Assembly (NCBI GenBank): GCA_028044295.1
Contig: JAOFSE010000001.1
Location: forward strand, 1 to 64,000
Direction of reading: 5' to 3'
Length of the DNA stretch: 64,000 nucleotides
Source of the DNA: Sulfurimonas sp.
GTDB taxonomy: Bacteria > Campylobacterota > Campylobacteria > Campylobacterales > Sulfurimonadaceae
How positions within the stretch are numbered: the stretch's first letter is position 1; each line of letters begins with the position of its first letter. This document shows positions 52,508 through 60,968 of this stretch, one piece after another. The notes under the pieces are model-generated. The model was not told where the DNA came from, ran no database searches, and was given only the letters and a program-made list of their open reading frames with translations. Position numbers and translations under genes: made by a program.

Positions 52508-53377
52508 ATGAATTTTAATCGTGTACATATAGAGGTAACAAACATATGCGGTCTTGCATGTAGTTTTTGTCCTCCTAAACTACAGCCATCAAAGACCATG
52601 TCACTAGATTTTTTTGAAAAAATCATAGTACAGCTCCAGGGTCATACAAAATCACTTGCCTTTCATGTAATGGGTGACCCATTAATTCTTTCTAACTTGG
52701 GTGAATATTTAGCATTAGCGTATAAATATGGTTTTGAAGTGGAGTTAACCACAAGTGGATACTACTTAAAGAATGTGTCACCTAGTTCACTTTTTCATCC
52801 AGCTGTTCGCCAGTTGAACATCTCACTAAACAGCTATAATAAGAACTCTTTGAACTTAAGTTTTGATGATTATATGGAGTCAGTTATTTCTACATGTAGA
52901 TACAAATTAGAGAATAACCCTAAACCATTTATAAATCTTAGACTATGGAACTTTGATGAGGCTTGTAGTGAGACAGAGTTTAATACTAAGTTGTTTGATA
53001 AACTATCAAATGCTTTTGATGTTAAACTAAATAATGATGAGCTTTATAGAACTCGTCCAAAGTCTATCCGTCTTGATTCTAAGGTATTAATGAACTTTGA
53101 TAGTTATTTTGAATGGCCATCACTTGACTCTACTCATAGTTCGCAGGGAACTTGTTATGGACTCAAGTCACATATAGGTATACTCGTAGATGGAACTGTA
53201 GTTCCTTGTTGTTTAGATGGTGATGGGATTATAAACCTTGGTAATTTACATACTACACCATTAACTGATGTTCTAGCCTCTAAAAGAGCTATCGATATGT
53301 TAGAAGGTTTTGCTAATAGTAAAGCAGTGGAGGAGCTATGTATGAAATGTAGTTATAAAGATAGGTTTAGTGAATAG
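52508..53377 (+). CDS. radical SAM protein with SPASM-like C-terminus
   Basis: 289 residues. C14-x3-C18-x2-C21 (NICGLACSFC) binds the SAM-cleaving 4Fe-4S cluster; FHVMGDPLIL and ELTTSGYYL follow. The C-terminal region has GTCYGLKSHIGILVDGTVVPCCLDGDG and LCMKCSYKD, a SPASM-like auxiliary cluster site as in peptide-modifying enzymes. No precursor peptide is evident nearby. The ATG lacks a good ribosome site and has a T-run before it. Substrate unknown. Confidence 0.85.
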   Translation: MNFNRVHIEVTNICGLACSFCPPKLQPSKTMSLDFFEKIIVQLQGHTKSLAFHVMGDPLILSNLGEYLALAYKYGFEVELTTSGYYLKNVSPSSLFHPAVRQLNISLNSYNKNSLNLSFDDYMESVISTCRYKLENNPKPFINLRLWNFDEACSETEFNTKLFDKLSNAFDVKLNNDELYRTRPKSIRLDSKVLMNFDSYFEWPSLDSTHSSQGTCYGLKSHIGILVDGTVVPCCLDGDGIINLGNLHTTPLTDVLASKRAIDMLEGFANSKAVEELCMKCSYKDRFSE

Positions 53378-53402
53378 GCTCTAGGTAATATTATGAAGTT
53401 GC

Positions 53403-53693
53403 TTATGTGTTCTTAGGTTTATGAAGCCACTCTGTGTCGCCAACAGAAAAAGGGTGTTGATTACCAAATTCTTCTTTTGTGCATCTAAATTTAAAGTTAG
53501 TTACATACTTATCTAAGATTTTATATGCTTCGTTGATTTCTTGAAACTTCTCAGTTGATCCTTCCGGCATGTCGGGATGGAGTTCACGAGATAGTTTTAA
53601 GTACTTCTTTTTTATAGCATCTTTAGTTTCAAGACCTATAAGACCAAGCGTTTCTACCGCTTGTTCAAATTCTTCATAAGTAACTGAAAAGAT
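53403..53693 (-). CDS. J-domain protein without a standard start codon
   Basis: A 96-codon open frame. It encodes AVETLGLIGLETKDAIKKKY, then LKLSRELHPDM with the J-domain His-Pro-Asp, then EKFQEINEAYKIL, followed by a 30-residue tail. This is a complete small J domain, co-chaperone for DnaK. The frame begins directly after the TAA of the M16 peptidase, in the same frame, and no in-frame ATG, GTG or TTG occurs before the domain. The likeliest start is ATC at 53693, seven bases after AAAGG, giving a Phe-Ser-Val-Thr N-terminus. Alternatives are a mutated ATG, a sequencing error, or stop-codon readthrough. Confidence 0.7.
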   Translation of the reverse strand: MFSVTYEEFEQAVETLGLIGLETKDAIKKKYLKLSRELHPDMPEGSTEKFQEINEAYKILDKYVTNFKFRCTKEEFGNQHPFSVGDTEWLHKPKNT

Positions 53694-54998
53694 TTATTCG
53701 CCTTTTTTCAAAATAAGAGTTGTTGACTTGTTAAAGTCAAAATACTTATTGGCTATCTCTTGAACTTTTTTAACAGTTACTTTTTTAACATCATCTTCGT
53801 AAGTTAAAAGTGGCTGTAAATCACCACGAACTAGGTAACTACCAAATAGGTTTGCCACAGAAGTTGAACTCTCTAGAGAGTATATGAAGTCCGCTTTAGT
53901 GTTGATTTTTACTTTTTCAATTTCTTTTTCTTTGACTTTTTCATTTTTTATCAGTTCTATTTGCTCTATTAGCTCTTTTTCTACATCTTCAGCTTTTACA
54001 CCAGGATTACATGATGCTAAAAATATAAATAGACCTGGATCAATATTTTCCATATTGTATGCATATACACTATTTACCATACGCTTTTTGTCTACTAGTT
54101 CTTTATATAGTCTTGAACTTTTACCAGAGAAAAGAATCTCAGAGATTACGCTTAGTGTAACTTGGTCTTTGTCTTTAAAGTCAGGTATATGAAAAGTTAT
54201 AGCAAGCATTTCAACTTCAGAGTCTCTGTATATCATTGCTCTTTTTGGTCCATCTTGTTCAGGCTCTACAAATAGAACTTCAGGAACTTTCTTCACAGCA
54301 TTCTTGATGTCACCAAACTCTTTTTTAGCCTTCTTAAAGACATCTTTAGGGTCAACATCACCAGTTACCATTAAAATAGCATTATTTGGTTGATAGTAAG
54401 TCTTATGGAAGTCCTTTATATCATCTATAGTCCATGTTTGAATATCATTCATAAAACCTATTGGAGTCCAATGGTATGGATGGTACGTATAAGCATTGTT
54501 AAATAGTGCGAAGTAAAGGTAACCAAGAGGAGAGTTCTCTGTTCTCCAACGTCTTTCTTCAGCTACTACGTCACGTTCTGGTTGGAACTCTTTGTCTTTG
54601 AGATTAAGATTTTGCATAAGTTCAGCGTAAAGCTCTAGTGACTTACCAAGATTTCCTGTACTTGACTTGATATAGTAGTGAGTATAGTCAAAACTAGTAG
54701 AAGCATTGTTCACTCCACCTACACTCTTAACTTCTTTGTCAAACTGTCCAGCTGGAAGGTTCTTAGTAGATTTAAAGTTCATATGCTCTAACATATGTGC
54801 TATACCAGTTTTTCCCATAACCTCATTTCTGCTTCCAACCTTGTAGAAGATGTCAGTTGAGATTACATTTGTAGAGTTTTTAAGTGGGATTACAACTACT
54901 TGTAGTCCATTTTTAAGTGTTTTTGTTTCGTATTTTGGTAGTGATGATGCCATTGCTATATTTCCTAAAATTAGTATTATCGCTATGAAAATTTTCAT
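53694..54998 (-). CDS. M16 family zinc peptidase
   Basis: 434 residues with a signal peptide (MKIFIAIILILGNIAMA). The inverted zinc motif HxxEH is in IAHMLEHMNFK near 68, with the downstream Glu in VVAEERRWR. The second, inactive half is present. Exported pitrilysin-like protease that degrades peptides in the periplasm. pyrD lies immediately upstream, sharing one base, as in H. pylori and C. jejuni. Its stop codon is followed in frame by the J-domain reading frame. Confidence 0.92.
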   Translation of the reverse strand: MKIFIAIILILGNIAMASSLPKYETKTLKNGLQVVVIPLKNSTNVISTDIFYKVGSRNEVMGKTGIAHMLEHMNFKSTKNLPAGQFDKEVKSVGGVNNASTSFDYTHYYIKSSTGNLGKSLELYAELMQNLNLKDKEFQPERDVVAEERRWRTENSPLGYLYFALFNNAYTYHPYHWTPIGFMNDIQTWTIDDIKDFHKTYYQPNNAILMVTGDVDPKDVFKKAKKEFGDIKNAVKKVPEVLFVEPEQDGPKRAMIYRDSEVEMLAITFHIPDFKDKDQVTLSVISEILFSGKSSRLYKELVDKKRMVNSVYAYNMENIDPGLFIFLASCNPGVKAEDVEKELIEQIELIKNEKVKEKEIEKVKINTKADFIYSLESSTSVANLFGSYLVRGDLQPLLTYEDDVKKVTVKKVQEIANKYFDFNKSTTLILKKGE

Positions 54999-56056
54999 TA
55001 TTTTCTGTCGCTTCCTATTGCCTGAGTTATATTTGTATAACCATCTGCTTTTATGAGTTCTGTAAGTTCTTTATTTATGTTCATTATCATATCTGGACCA
55101 TGAAAAACAAGACCACTGTAAATTTGAACAAGAGAAGCACCAGCTTTTATACGTTTGTATGCTTCTTCTGCAGAATCAATCCCACCAACAGATATAAGTG
55201 TAGTTTTATCGTAAAGCTCTTTAGCTATTGCTTCAAAAATCTCGAAGCTTTTTTGCTTTAAGACTGCACCACTGAGACCACCTTTGTCATAAGGACTTTT
55301 TACAAGTGAGTAATCTATAGTTGTGTTAGTAGCGATGATACCATCAGCACCTTTTTCAACTGCCATTTTTGTAAGTGATACAGCATCTTCAATTTCCATA
55401 TCTGGAGCTATTTTTAGTAAAATTGGCTTATCTGTGATAGATTTAGCTTCTGCAAAAAGATTTGTAATAAACTCTTCATTTTGTAGGTCACGGAGTCCTG
55501 GAGTGTTAGGTGAAGAGATGTTTATAACTATGTAATCACCAAGTGTATGAAGTGACTTAAGTAAAGTAGTATAATCGTTGATAGCCTCATCTTCAGGTGT
55601 TAATTTATTTTTACCAATATTTACACCGATAGGAGTTGTAAAAGGGTAACGCTCTTTAAGCCTTTTTTGAACTTTTAGTAGACCTTCGTTGTTAAAGCCC
55701 ATCGCATTTTGAAGAGTCTCCTCTTCTGGATGTCTCCACATTCTTGGCTGTGGATTACCTGCTTGTGCTTTAGGTGTTACAGTACCAATCTCAGTGAAAC
55801 CAAATCCAAGAATTTGCATACCACGAATCATTGTTGCATTTTTGTCAAAACCAGCACCAAGCCCTACAGGATTGTAAAATGTACGACCAAATAGTTCTTG
55901 AGTCAAAATATCGTTAGTTATAAAGTGTGACTCTAAAAATGAGTTAAATGGAATTTGACAAATATTAGGAAGTCTAAGAGCTGTAGCTGCAATATGGTGA
56001 GCAGTCTCAGGTTCTAGTTTAAATAGCCAAGGTTTTATGTTTTGATAGTTTATCAT
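54998..56056 (-). CDS. pyrD: dihydroorotate dehydrogenase (quinone), class 2
   Basis: 352 residues. N-terminal helical extension (YQNIKPWLFKLEPETAHHIA) for membrane association, GLGAGFDKNATMI, NAMGFNNEG, INISSPNTPGLR with the catalytic Ser, LLKIAPD and IISVGGI-like motif (LISVGGIDSAEEA). It oxidises dihydroorotate with quinone in pyrimidine synthesis. First gene of the pyrD-peptidase unit. Confidence 0.96.
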   Translation of the reverse strand: MINYQNIKPWLFKLEPETAHHIAATALRLPNICQIPFNSFLESHFITNDILTQELFGRTFYNPVGLGAGFDKNATMIRGMQILGFGFTEIGTVTPKAQAGNPQPRMWRHPEEETLQNAMGFNNEGLLKVQKRLKERYPFTTPIGVNIGKNKLTPEDEAINDYTTLLKSLHTLGDYIVINISSPNTPGLRDLQNEEFITNLFAEAKSITDKPILLKIAPDMEIEDAVSLTKMAVEKGADGIIATNTTIDYSLVKSPYDKGGLSGAVLKQKSFEIFEAIAKELYDKTTLISVGGIDSAEEAYKRIKAGASLVQIYSGLVFHGPDMIMNINKELTELIKADGYTNITQAIGSDRK

Positions 56057-56127
56057 TGAAGTTTTCTTTACCTTTATTTAGTTGATTGATTATACTAAAA
56101 AAAGGTTAAGAGTTTGGTTAGAGGATG

Positions 56128-56490
56128 TTATTCTTCTTCTTCGGCAATCTCTTTACGTATTGCGTCCATATCAAGACCTTTTACATGTGCTATTAGCTCG
56201 CCTAGTTTCTCTTCAGGTAAAGAACCTGCTTGGTTAAGAAGGATGATTCCATCTCTTACAACCATAAGTGTAGGAATAGAACTGATTCCATACTGTCCAG
56301 CTATAGCTTGTTGCTCTTCAGTATTTACTTTAGCAAATGTAATGTCAGGGTTATTCTCTGCTACTTTTTCAAAGATAGGAGCGAACTGGATACATGGACC
56401 ACACCATTCAGCCCAAAAGTCGATTATTACTATTTCATTATTATCAAGTGTTTCGTTAAAGTTTTTTGTTGTTAAGTCAGTATATGCCAT
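56128..56490 (-). CDS. thioredoxin-like protein
   Basis: 120 residues. DFWAEWCGPCIQFAPIFE holds the WCGPC active site near residue 30-34, followed by VNTEEQQAIAGQYGISSIPT with the cis-Pro. No signal peptide, so cytoplasmic. The acidic C-terminal extension (EIAEEEE) is unusual for thioredoxin. It may be trxA or a paralogue; no thioredoxin reductase adjoins. Confidence 0.93.
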   Translation of the reverse strand: MAYTDLTTKNFNETLDNNEIVIIDFWAEWCGPCIQFAPIFEKVAENNPDITFAKVNTEEQQAIAGQYGISSIPTLMVVRDGIILLNQAGSLPEEKLGELIAHVKGLDMDAIRKEIAEEEE

Positions 56491-56583
56491 TTAGTTTCCT
56501 TTTTATTTAAATCGGATTATATCGTATGGATATTTGTATTTACTTAATATAAAAATTAAAATAAATCATCAGTTAAGAAGAGT

Positions 56584-57702
56584 TTAGTCTGATTCTATTA
56601 GTTGTGGGACTTGTTTATATCCAAAACCTTTTTGTAGTGAAGCTCTTTTGACTTTTTTACGAATATATTCGTAAGTATTTTTAATATCTTTTTCACCAGT
56701 AGCCATGTTTTTTATAAGGAAATAAGACATCATTCTATGTTTTTGTTCCTGATAATCATTAGCAAATTCTTTTGAAGCAGAAGCAGTTATAAGAGTCATT
56801 TTTGATGGTGGTTTTATATTTTTAACCATTAGTGCTGGGGCAACACCTTTATATAGTAATTTGCCATTGTCATCTTTACCACTAAAGCACGAGTCAACTA
56901 CAGCAAATATTTTTTTAGCTTTTGAATTTGCCAGTTTTTTATATATACTGTCTAACCTAAGGGTAGGTTCTACTTCGACATCATCGGCGGACATATCTAC
57001 TGGAAGTATATAAGCATCACCTTTTCTAGATGGTACTCCATGACCAGCATAGTAAAAGTATATTTTAGAATTTTTTTCTGTAAGTTCTGTTAACAATCGT
57101 AACTTACTCTTTATCTTTCCACTTGTTGCTTTTTTATTGACAAGTATGATTATATTTTCTTCGGGTAATCCATATGTAGTCATAAGAAGTTTTTTATATT
57201 CATATGCAGAGTTGTCAGCAAATTCCACGGCTGTTACTTCATCATAATTTGAAATACCAATAATAAGTGCAAAGTCATCTTCAGCTATTTTATTTGTTTT
57301 ATTGTATTGTATATTTGACTTTGATGCTTGTGGAGCTACAATAACTTTTGCGTCGGATTCAGGCTCAAATGAAGTATTGTTTACTCCTAAGTTATTATCT
57401 TTATTTTTTTCTAAAGCAAGTGCTATTCTTTTTTGAAAATTAGTTTGATAAGTGTCTTTGGTATCGTTTAGTCGTTCGTCTTTTATTGATCTGCTTGTTA
57501 CTTGTTCTTGGTTATCTGGAGCTTGTCTTTGTTTTACTAAATTTTTAGCAAGTTCTGATGCGAGCTGTTTTTGAGAAGTTATTCTGGTATTTCCTGAATT
57601 GATACCTGCAAGTGCCATTGCCATCTCATTCTGAAAATCGGCATGAGTCGTTGGACTACAACCTGAAAATAATATAGCACAATATAGAATAATATATGGC
57701 AT
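56584..57702 (-). CDS. caspase-family (C14) lipoprotein
   Basis: 372 residues. Lipoprotein signal with Cys at 15 (ILFSGCSP). A variable, Gln/Asn-rich linker (20-140) leads to a caspase-like domain: DDFALIIGISNYDEV, catalytic His 221 in FYYAGHG and Cys 272 in AVVDSCFSG. The dyad is intact. Such proteins cleave after basic residues in known metacaspase-like members. DUF4384 proteins often accompany them; one is at 4424. No toxin-type gene adjoins. It has its own promoter and lies at the edge of the arabinose operon. Confidence 0.85.
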   Translation of the reverse strand: MPYIILYCAILFSGCSPTTHADFQNEMAMALAGINSGNTRITSQKQLASELAKNLVKQRQAPDNQEQVTSRSIKDERLNDTKDTYQTNFQKRIALALEKNKDNNLGVNNTSFEPESDAKVIVAPQASKSNIQYNKTNKIAEDDFALIIGISNYDEVTAVEFADNSAYEYKKLLMTTYGLPEENIIILVNKKATSGKIKSKLRLLTELTEKNSKIYFYYAGHGVPSRKGDAYILPVDMSADDVEVEPTLRLDSIYKKLANSKAKKIFAVVDSCFSGKDDNGKLLYKGVAPALMVKNIKPPSKMTLITASASKEFANDYQEQKHRMMSYFLIKNMATGEKDIKNTYEYIRKKVKRASLQKGFGYKQVPQLIESD

Positions 57703-57720
57703 TAAAGTCCTTTTAATAAA

Positions 57721-57726
57721 ATTATA
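57721..57726 (-). promoter_or_regulatory. -10 element for the caspase lipoprotein
   Basis: On the minus strand, TATAAT lies 19 bases upstream of the ATG at 57702, with AAAGGAC between them. Confidence 0.5.
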
Positions 57727-57732
57727 TATGAC

Positions 57733-57787
57733 TAAACTAATAAAGATATTAATAATTATAAAGTATTAAAAGGGATTTATTAGTTTA
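57733..57787. repeat. widely spaced inverted repeat TAAACTAATAAA
   Basis: TAAACTAATAAA (57733-57744) and TTTATTAGTTTA (57776-57787) pair perfectly over 12 bases with 31 bases between. It lies just past the last gene of the arabinose operon and just upstream of the caspase promoter, so it may be a loop-rich terminator or a pair of operator half-sites. Confidence 0.5.
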
Positions 57788-57812
57788 AGTTCAGAGCATT
57801 CCATTTTCAAAG

Positions 57813-58166
57813 TTATTGTTTGTTTAGTTCATCCCTAACTATAAATAGTAAAGCTATAGGTATAAGTAAATTTAACCAGGGTAAACTTAGTATAGTTGAT
57901 AGCAGTGTATTTGACTCTTCAGTAGTTAAACTATATAGTATTGGTAGAACAATAAACAGTATTGTTGGAATCCACATAAACACGTAGTATGAGATTGGTG
58001 GATTATCAAGACTCTTTCTTGCAAGTTTATAAAATAAAATATATATTATGGACATTAAGACTCCACCTAGAGTGGAAGTAAGATTACTTAAAAGTTCTAT
58101 CGCAAAGTTAAATATAACAAGTGCTATTACAAGATCAATCATAGTTCTTAATGTTTTAGATTGCAT
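57813..58166 (-). CDS. four-pass membrane protein, hypothetical
   Basis: 117 residues, four hydrophobic segments at roughly 8-30, 33-47, 60-80 and 95-112. Not recognised. It follows the HAD phosphatase by eight bases, with AGGAAAGAAT before the ATG, and is probably the last gene of the arabinose operon. A role as a membrane partner of that pathway is inferred from position only. Confidence 0.6.
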   Translation of the reverse strand: MQSKTLRTMIDLVIALVIFNFAIELLSNLTSTLGGVLMSIIYILFYKLARKSLDNPPISYYVFMWIPTILFIVLPILYSLTTEESNTLLSTILSLPWLNLLIPIALLFIVRDELNKQ

Positions 58167-58174
58167 ATTCTTTC

Positions 58175-58759
58175 CTATGTATTAAAAAGAGTAGCTTTGT
58201 CTGCAATCTCTAGCATCTGTGTATCACCAGCACTATCACCATAGGCAAATATAGTTTCATAGTCTTCCACATGTAGAAGTTGTTTTACACGTCTGGCTTT
58301 TTCTATTCCGTAGCAGTTCTCTGTAGAGAACTTACCTGTTACTTTAGCGTCTTTAAACTCTAGTTGTGTACTTAGTAGTTCTATGTTGTTTTTGTCACAC
58401 CATGGTTGTAGCCATGACTGCATTGATGCTGAGACTATTACAACTCTGTCGCCATTTTCTTGATGGTTATGAAGCATCTCGATTCTATCTTTGTCTATGA
58501 TTGAATCTAATTTTATAAGAGAGTAGTTAGTAGCTATAGAGTTGAACTGTTTCTCATCCATACCTTTGAAAAATATTTCAAAAAGTTTCTGCTTTGATAT
58601 GTCATTTCTTAGTAGTTTTAGTTTGTAAAGTATGAAGTATGGAAGAAACTTAAACATGTTTAGTAGGTACTTTTCTCTTGTAACACTATGTTTTAAAAAC
58701 TCACTAAGTGAATCCTTACATGTAAGAGTTCCATCGAAGTCAAATAGGGCTAGGTTCAC
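58175..58759 (-). CDS. HAD-IB family phosphatase
   Basis: 194 residues. Motif I DFDGTLTCKDSL with both Asp, motif II VIVSASMQ, Lys in CYGIEKARR and motif IV YGDSAGDTQML; a SerB-type HAD-IB hydrolase. GTG start at 58759 overlaps the stop of the GT39 gene, so it is part of the operon. In polyprenyl-phosphate-ribose synthesis, the 5-phosphate must be removed after the UbiA step, and this enzyme is the natural candidate. Substrate assignment is inference. Confidence 0.8.
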   Translation of the reverse strand: MNLALFDFDGTLTCKDSLSEFLKHSVTREKYLLNMFKFLPYFILYKLKLLRNDISKQKLFEIFFKGMDEKQFNSIATNYSLIKLDSIIDKDRIEMLHNHQENGDRVVIVSASMQSWLQPWCDKNNIELLSTQLEFKDAKVTGKFSTENCYGIEKARRVKQLLHVEDYETIFAYGDSAGDTQMLEIADKATLFNT

Positions 58760-60240
58760 TTGTCGTCCTTGTAGTATCTGTCTTTAAAGTAACACTCACC
58801 AACTGGTAACCATTTAGGAATGTCGTAAAAGCGTTGCTTTTGATAATCTAGATAACTCTTTTTATAGTTGTTGTAATTAAACTCTCTACATGTAGCTATA
58901 TAAAAATCAGCTTTTTGAATTTCTACCTGATTGATATCATAGGACTTACATGTAGACTTTAGTTTCTTTTCATCTATCACTTTTTTGTGCAAGATAGTAA
59001 TATCTTTGTTATCTAGAGTTCTTACATCTAGAAGTTTGTCATCCATACGACCATACTTTGAGTTACTAAACAAAACAGTGACATCTTTTTTACAGTAGTG
59101 TGATAGTATAGATGATGTAGAGTAGCTAAATGTAAAGATTTGCTCATCATCTAACTTTTCAAGCTCCTGACATACTTTTTCTGGTTGTGTGTACATAATA
59201 ATATCTGAGTACTTTTTATGTTCTTCTAGTAATGACTTTGGAAGTAAAAGAGCTGTTAAAAGAATCGCAACATGCACAAATGTGAAAATAGCATTGTACT
59301 TGAAGAGTTTGTTTAAAACATCTTCTCTTAAAAAGCTAAAAGTCAAGTATATGTAAGGAGTGAAAAGTAAGAACCAATGAAGGCCTATTTTATTTTTAAG
59401 TGAAACCATAAAGTAGATTACAAATCCAAGTGAGAGTATGAACACTAAGAGTTTTAAAAGCTTAGTCCTGTCAAATGAGTTTTTGAACAAGAAGTATAAG
59501 CCCCATGGAGTAAATACATAAATTATGAGGGCAAAATAACCCAAAACTGTACCTATATTATAGGAGTTGTTCTGTGTTCTTGCAAAGAAGTTGAACATAA
59601 TGTTGTTCCAACAAGAGTTGTAGTTGAAGTATAGGTTTTGAGCTACAAAGAGCATCACTATAACAAAGACTACTAAAACTGTTTTTGTCGCTTTATTTTT
59701 GTACATGTAGAATGAGAATGCAAGTAGTGAGAACATCAAAAACACTGCAAAGTATTTACTCAAAAATGCAGAACCTAAAAACAGACCTGCTAAAAGAGCA
59801 TACCTAAACCACTCATCTTTTTCTAGTGAGTAGAGTAAAAAGAGAGTACCTAGAGAGCTAAAAAAGAGTAGGGCAATATCATTTGTCATCATGACTAACA
59901 AAACATCTATTGGCGATGCTAAAAAGATTAATGCAGTATGAAAAGCTACAGAATTTCTAACCTTGTAAAGTAGGGCGATCTTGTAGATAACAAATGCTAC
60001 TACAAAGGTTGTTGCCACACTAAACATTCTGTAAACTATGTGGTTATCACCAATGAAGCTTAGAAGGTAGATTATCCACCCAACCATAGGAGGATGGTCG
60101 TAGTAACCATCAGCTGGATTTGCTCCCCATTTTATGAAGTATGCTTCATCTCCTGTAAGAGGGAGTAAGGCAAGGATGATAATCTTGAAAAAGAAGATTA
60201 TATAGAGGATGTTCACCTCTTTTTTGTAGAGTTCTATCAT
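58756..60240 (-). CDS. GT39/PMT_2 glycosyltransferase, putative arabinosyltransferase
   Basis: 494 residues with about ten transmembrane segments and a C-terminal soluble domain. GDEAYFIKWG and GYYDHPPMVGW in the first loop are the ArnT/PMT-type acidic active site, using polyprenyl-phosphate sugars. In context its donor would be polyprenyl-phosphate arabinose, and it transfers to an unknown acceptor outside the membrane. ATG 60240 overlaps the DprE2 stop as ATGA; the 21-codon extension to 60303 is inside that gene. Several TACATGTA sites lie within. Confidence 0.82.
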   Translation of the reverse strand: MIELYKKEVNILYIIFFFKIIILALLPLTGDEAYFIKWGANPADGYYDHPPMVGWIIYLLSFIGDNHIVYRMFSVATTFVVAFVIYKIALLYKVRNSVAFHTALIFLASPIDVLLVMMTNDIALLFFSSLGTLFLLYSLEKDEWFRYALLAGLFLGSAFLSKYFAVFLMFSLLAFSFYMYKNKATKTVLVVFVIVMLFVAQNLYFNYNSCWNNIMFNFFARTQNNSYNIGTVLGYFALIIYVFTPWGLYFLFKNSFDRTKLLKLLVFILSLGFVIYFMVSLKNKIGLHWFLLFTPYIYLTFSFLREDVLNKLFKYNAIFTFVHVAILLTALLLPKSLLEEHKKYSDIIMYTQPEKVCQELEKLDDEQIFTFSYSTSSILSHYCKKDVTVLFSNSKYGRMDDKLLDVRTLDNKDITILHKKVIDEKKLKSTCKSYDINQVEIQKADFYIATCREFNYNNYKKSYLDYQKQRFYDIPKWLPVGECYFKDRYYKDDK

Positions 60241-60968
60241 ATGCTCATTTTCTTGAAAATGAACTCTGGAATATTTTTTATTATTAGCATAACTAACATC
60301 CAAATAGATTTTGTATACAGTATATTACGTCCACTTTGCTGAGCATTGTAGATGTCATTTGCCACGTCTGTTGGTTGTGCTGTTAGTTTCTCTGGTAAGT
60401 CTAAGTTCTCAGTCATCTTAGTATCTACAAAACCTGGTTTAACAGTTAGTACATGTACTCCACTTTCAAATAGTCTGTTTCTCAGGCCACTTAGGTATGA
60501 AGAAAAAGCAGCTTTTGCACTTCCGTAGATGTAGTTTGCTTTTCTTCCTCTATCACCTGCAACTGAGCTAACACCAACGATAAATCCACGTCTCTCATTT
60601 TCAAAGTCATTCGCAACTATGTTTAAGATACTTACGGCACCTGTATAGTTTACATTTATAGTTTGAAGTGATTCATTCCAGTTGTTTTGAGCTATTCTTT
60701 GGTCTACCATGTATCCTGAAACAACTATAACACCAAGAGGCTTTTCACTCAAGTTATCATAAAAATCTTTGTGAGTATCATATGCAGTTATATCGAACTC
60801 TTTAAGCTCTACACTAACACTTGAACGAACTTCGATGTCTTGTTTTAAATCTTCAAGTTCTTCGCATTTTCTTGCAGCTAAATAAAGGTTATATCCATTT
60901 TTAGCGTATGTTCTCGCAACTTCTTTAGCGATATCGCTTTTTGCCCCAATGATTAAAACATAACTCAT
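60237..60968 (-). CDS. dprE2: decaprenylphosphoryl-2-keto-ribose reductase, DprE2-like SDR
   Basis: 243 residues. Cofactor loop IIGAKSDIAKEVAR, VSSVAGDRG and YGSAKAA (Tyr-x3-Lys), followed by TVKPGFVDTKM, fit the DprE2 subgroup. It reduces the 2-keto intermediate from DprE1 to give the arabino sugar. A C-terminal hydrophobic segment (SIWMLVMLIIKNIPEFIF) suggests membrane contact. Overlaps DprE1 upstream and GT39 downstream by four bases each. Confidence 0.85.
   Translation of the reverse strand: MSYVLIIGAKSDIAKEVARTYAKNGYNLYLAARKCEELEDLKQDIEVRSSVSVELKEFDITAYDTHKDFYDNLSEKPLGVIVVSGYMVDQRIAQNNWNESLQTINVNYTGAVSILNIVANDFENERRGFIVGVSSVAGDRGRKANYIYGSAKAAFSSYLSGLRNRLFESGVHVLTVKPGFVDTKMTENLDLPEKLTAQPTDVANDIYNAQQSGRNILYTKSIWMLVMLIIKNIPEFIFKKMSI

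Noticed and set aside
53403..53696. Peptidase-J domain fusion by stop-codon readthrough as the main explanation
   Set aside because: TAA is the least leaky stop, a signal peptide would carry the J domain out of the cytoplasm where DnaK is, and a spaced AAAGG favours separate initiation.
60241..60303. 21-codon extension of the GT39 protein
   Set aside because: It is inside the DprE2 gene and the ATG at 60240 gives an ATGA overlap and a normal membrane start.
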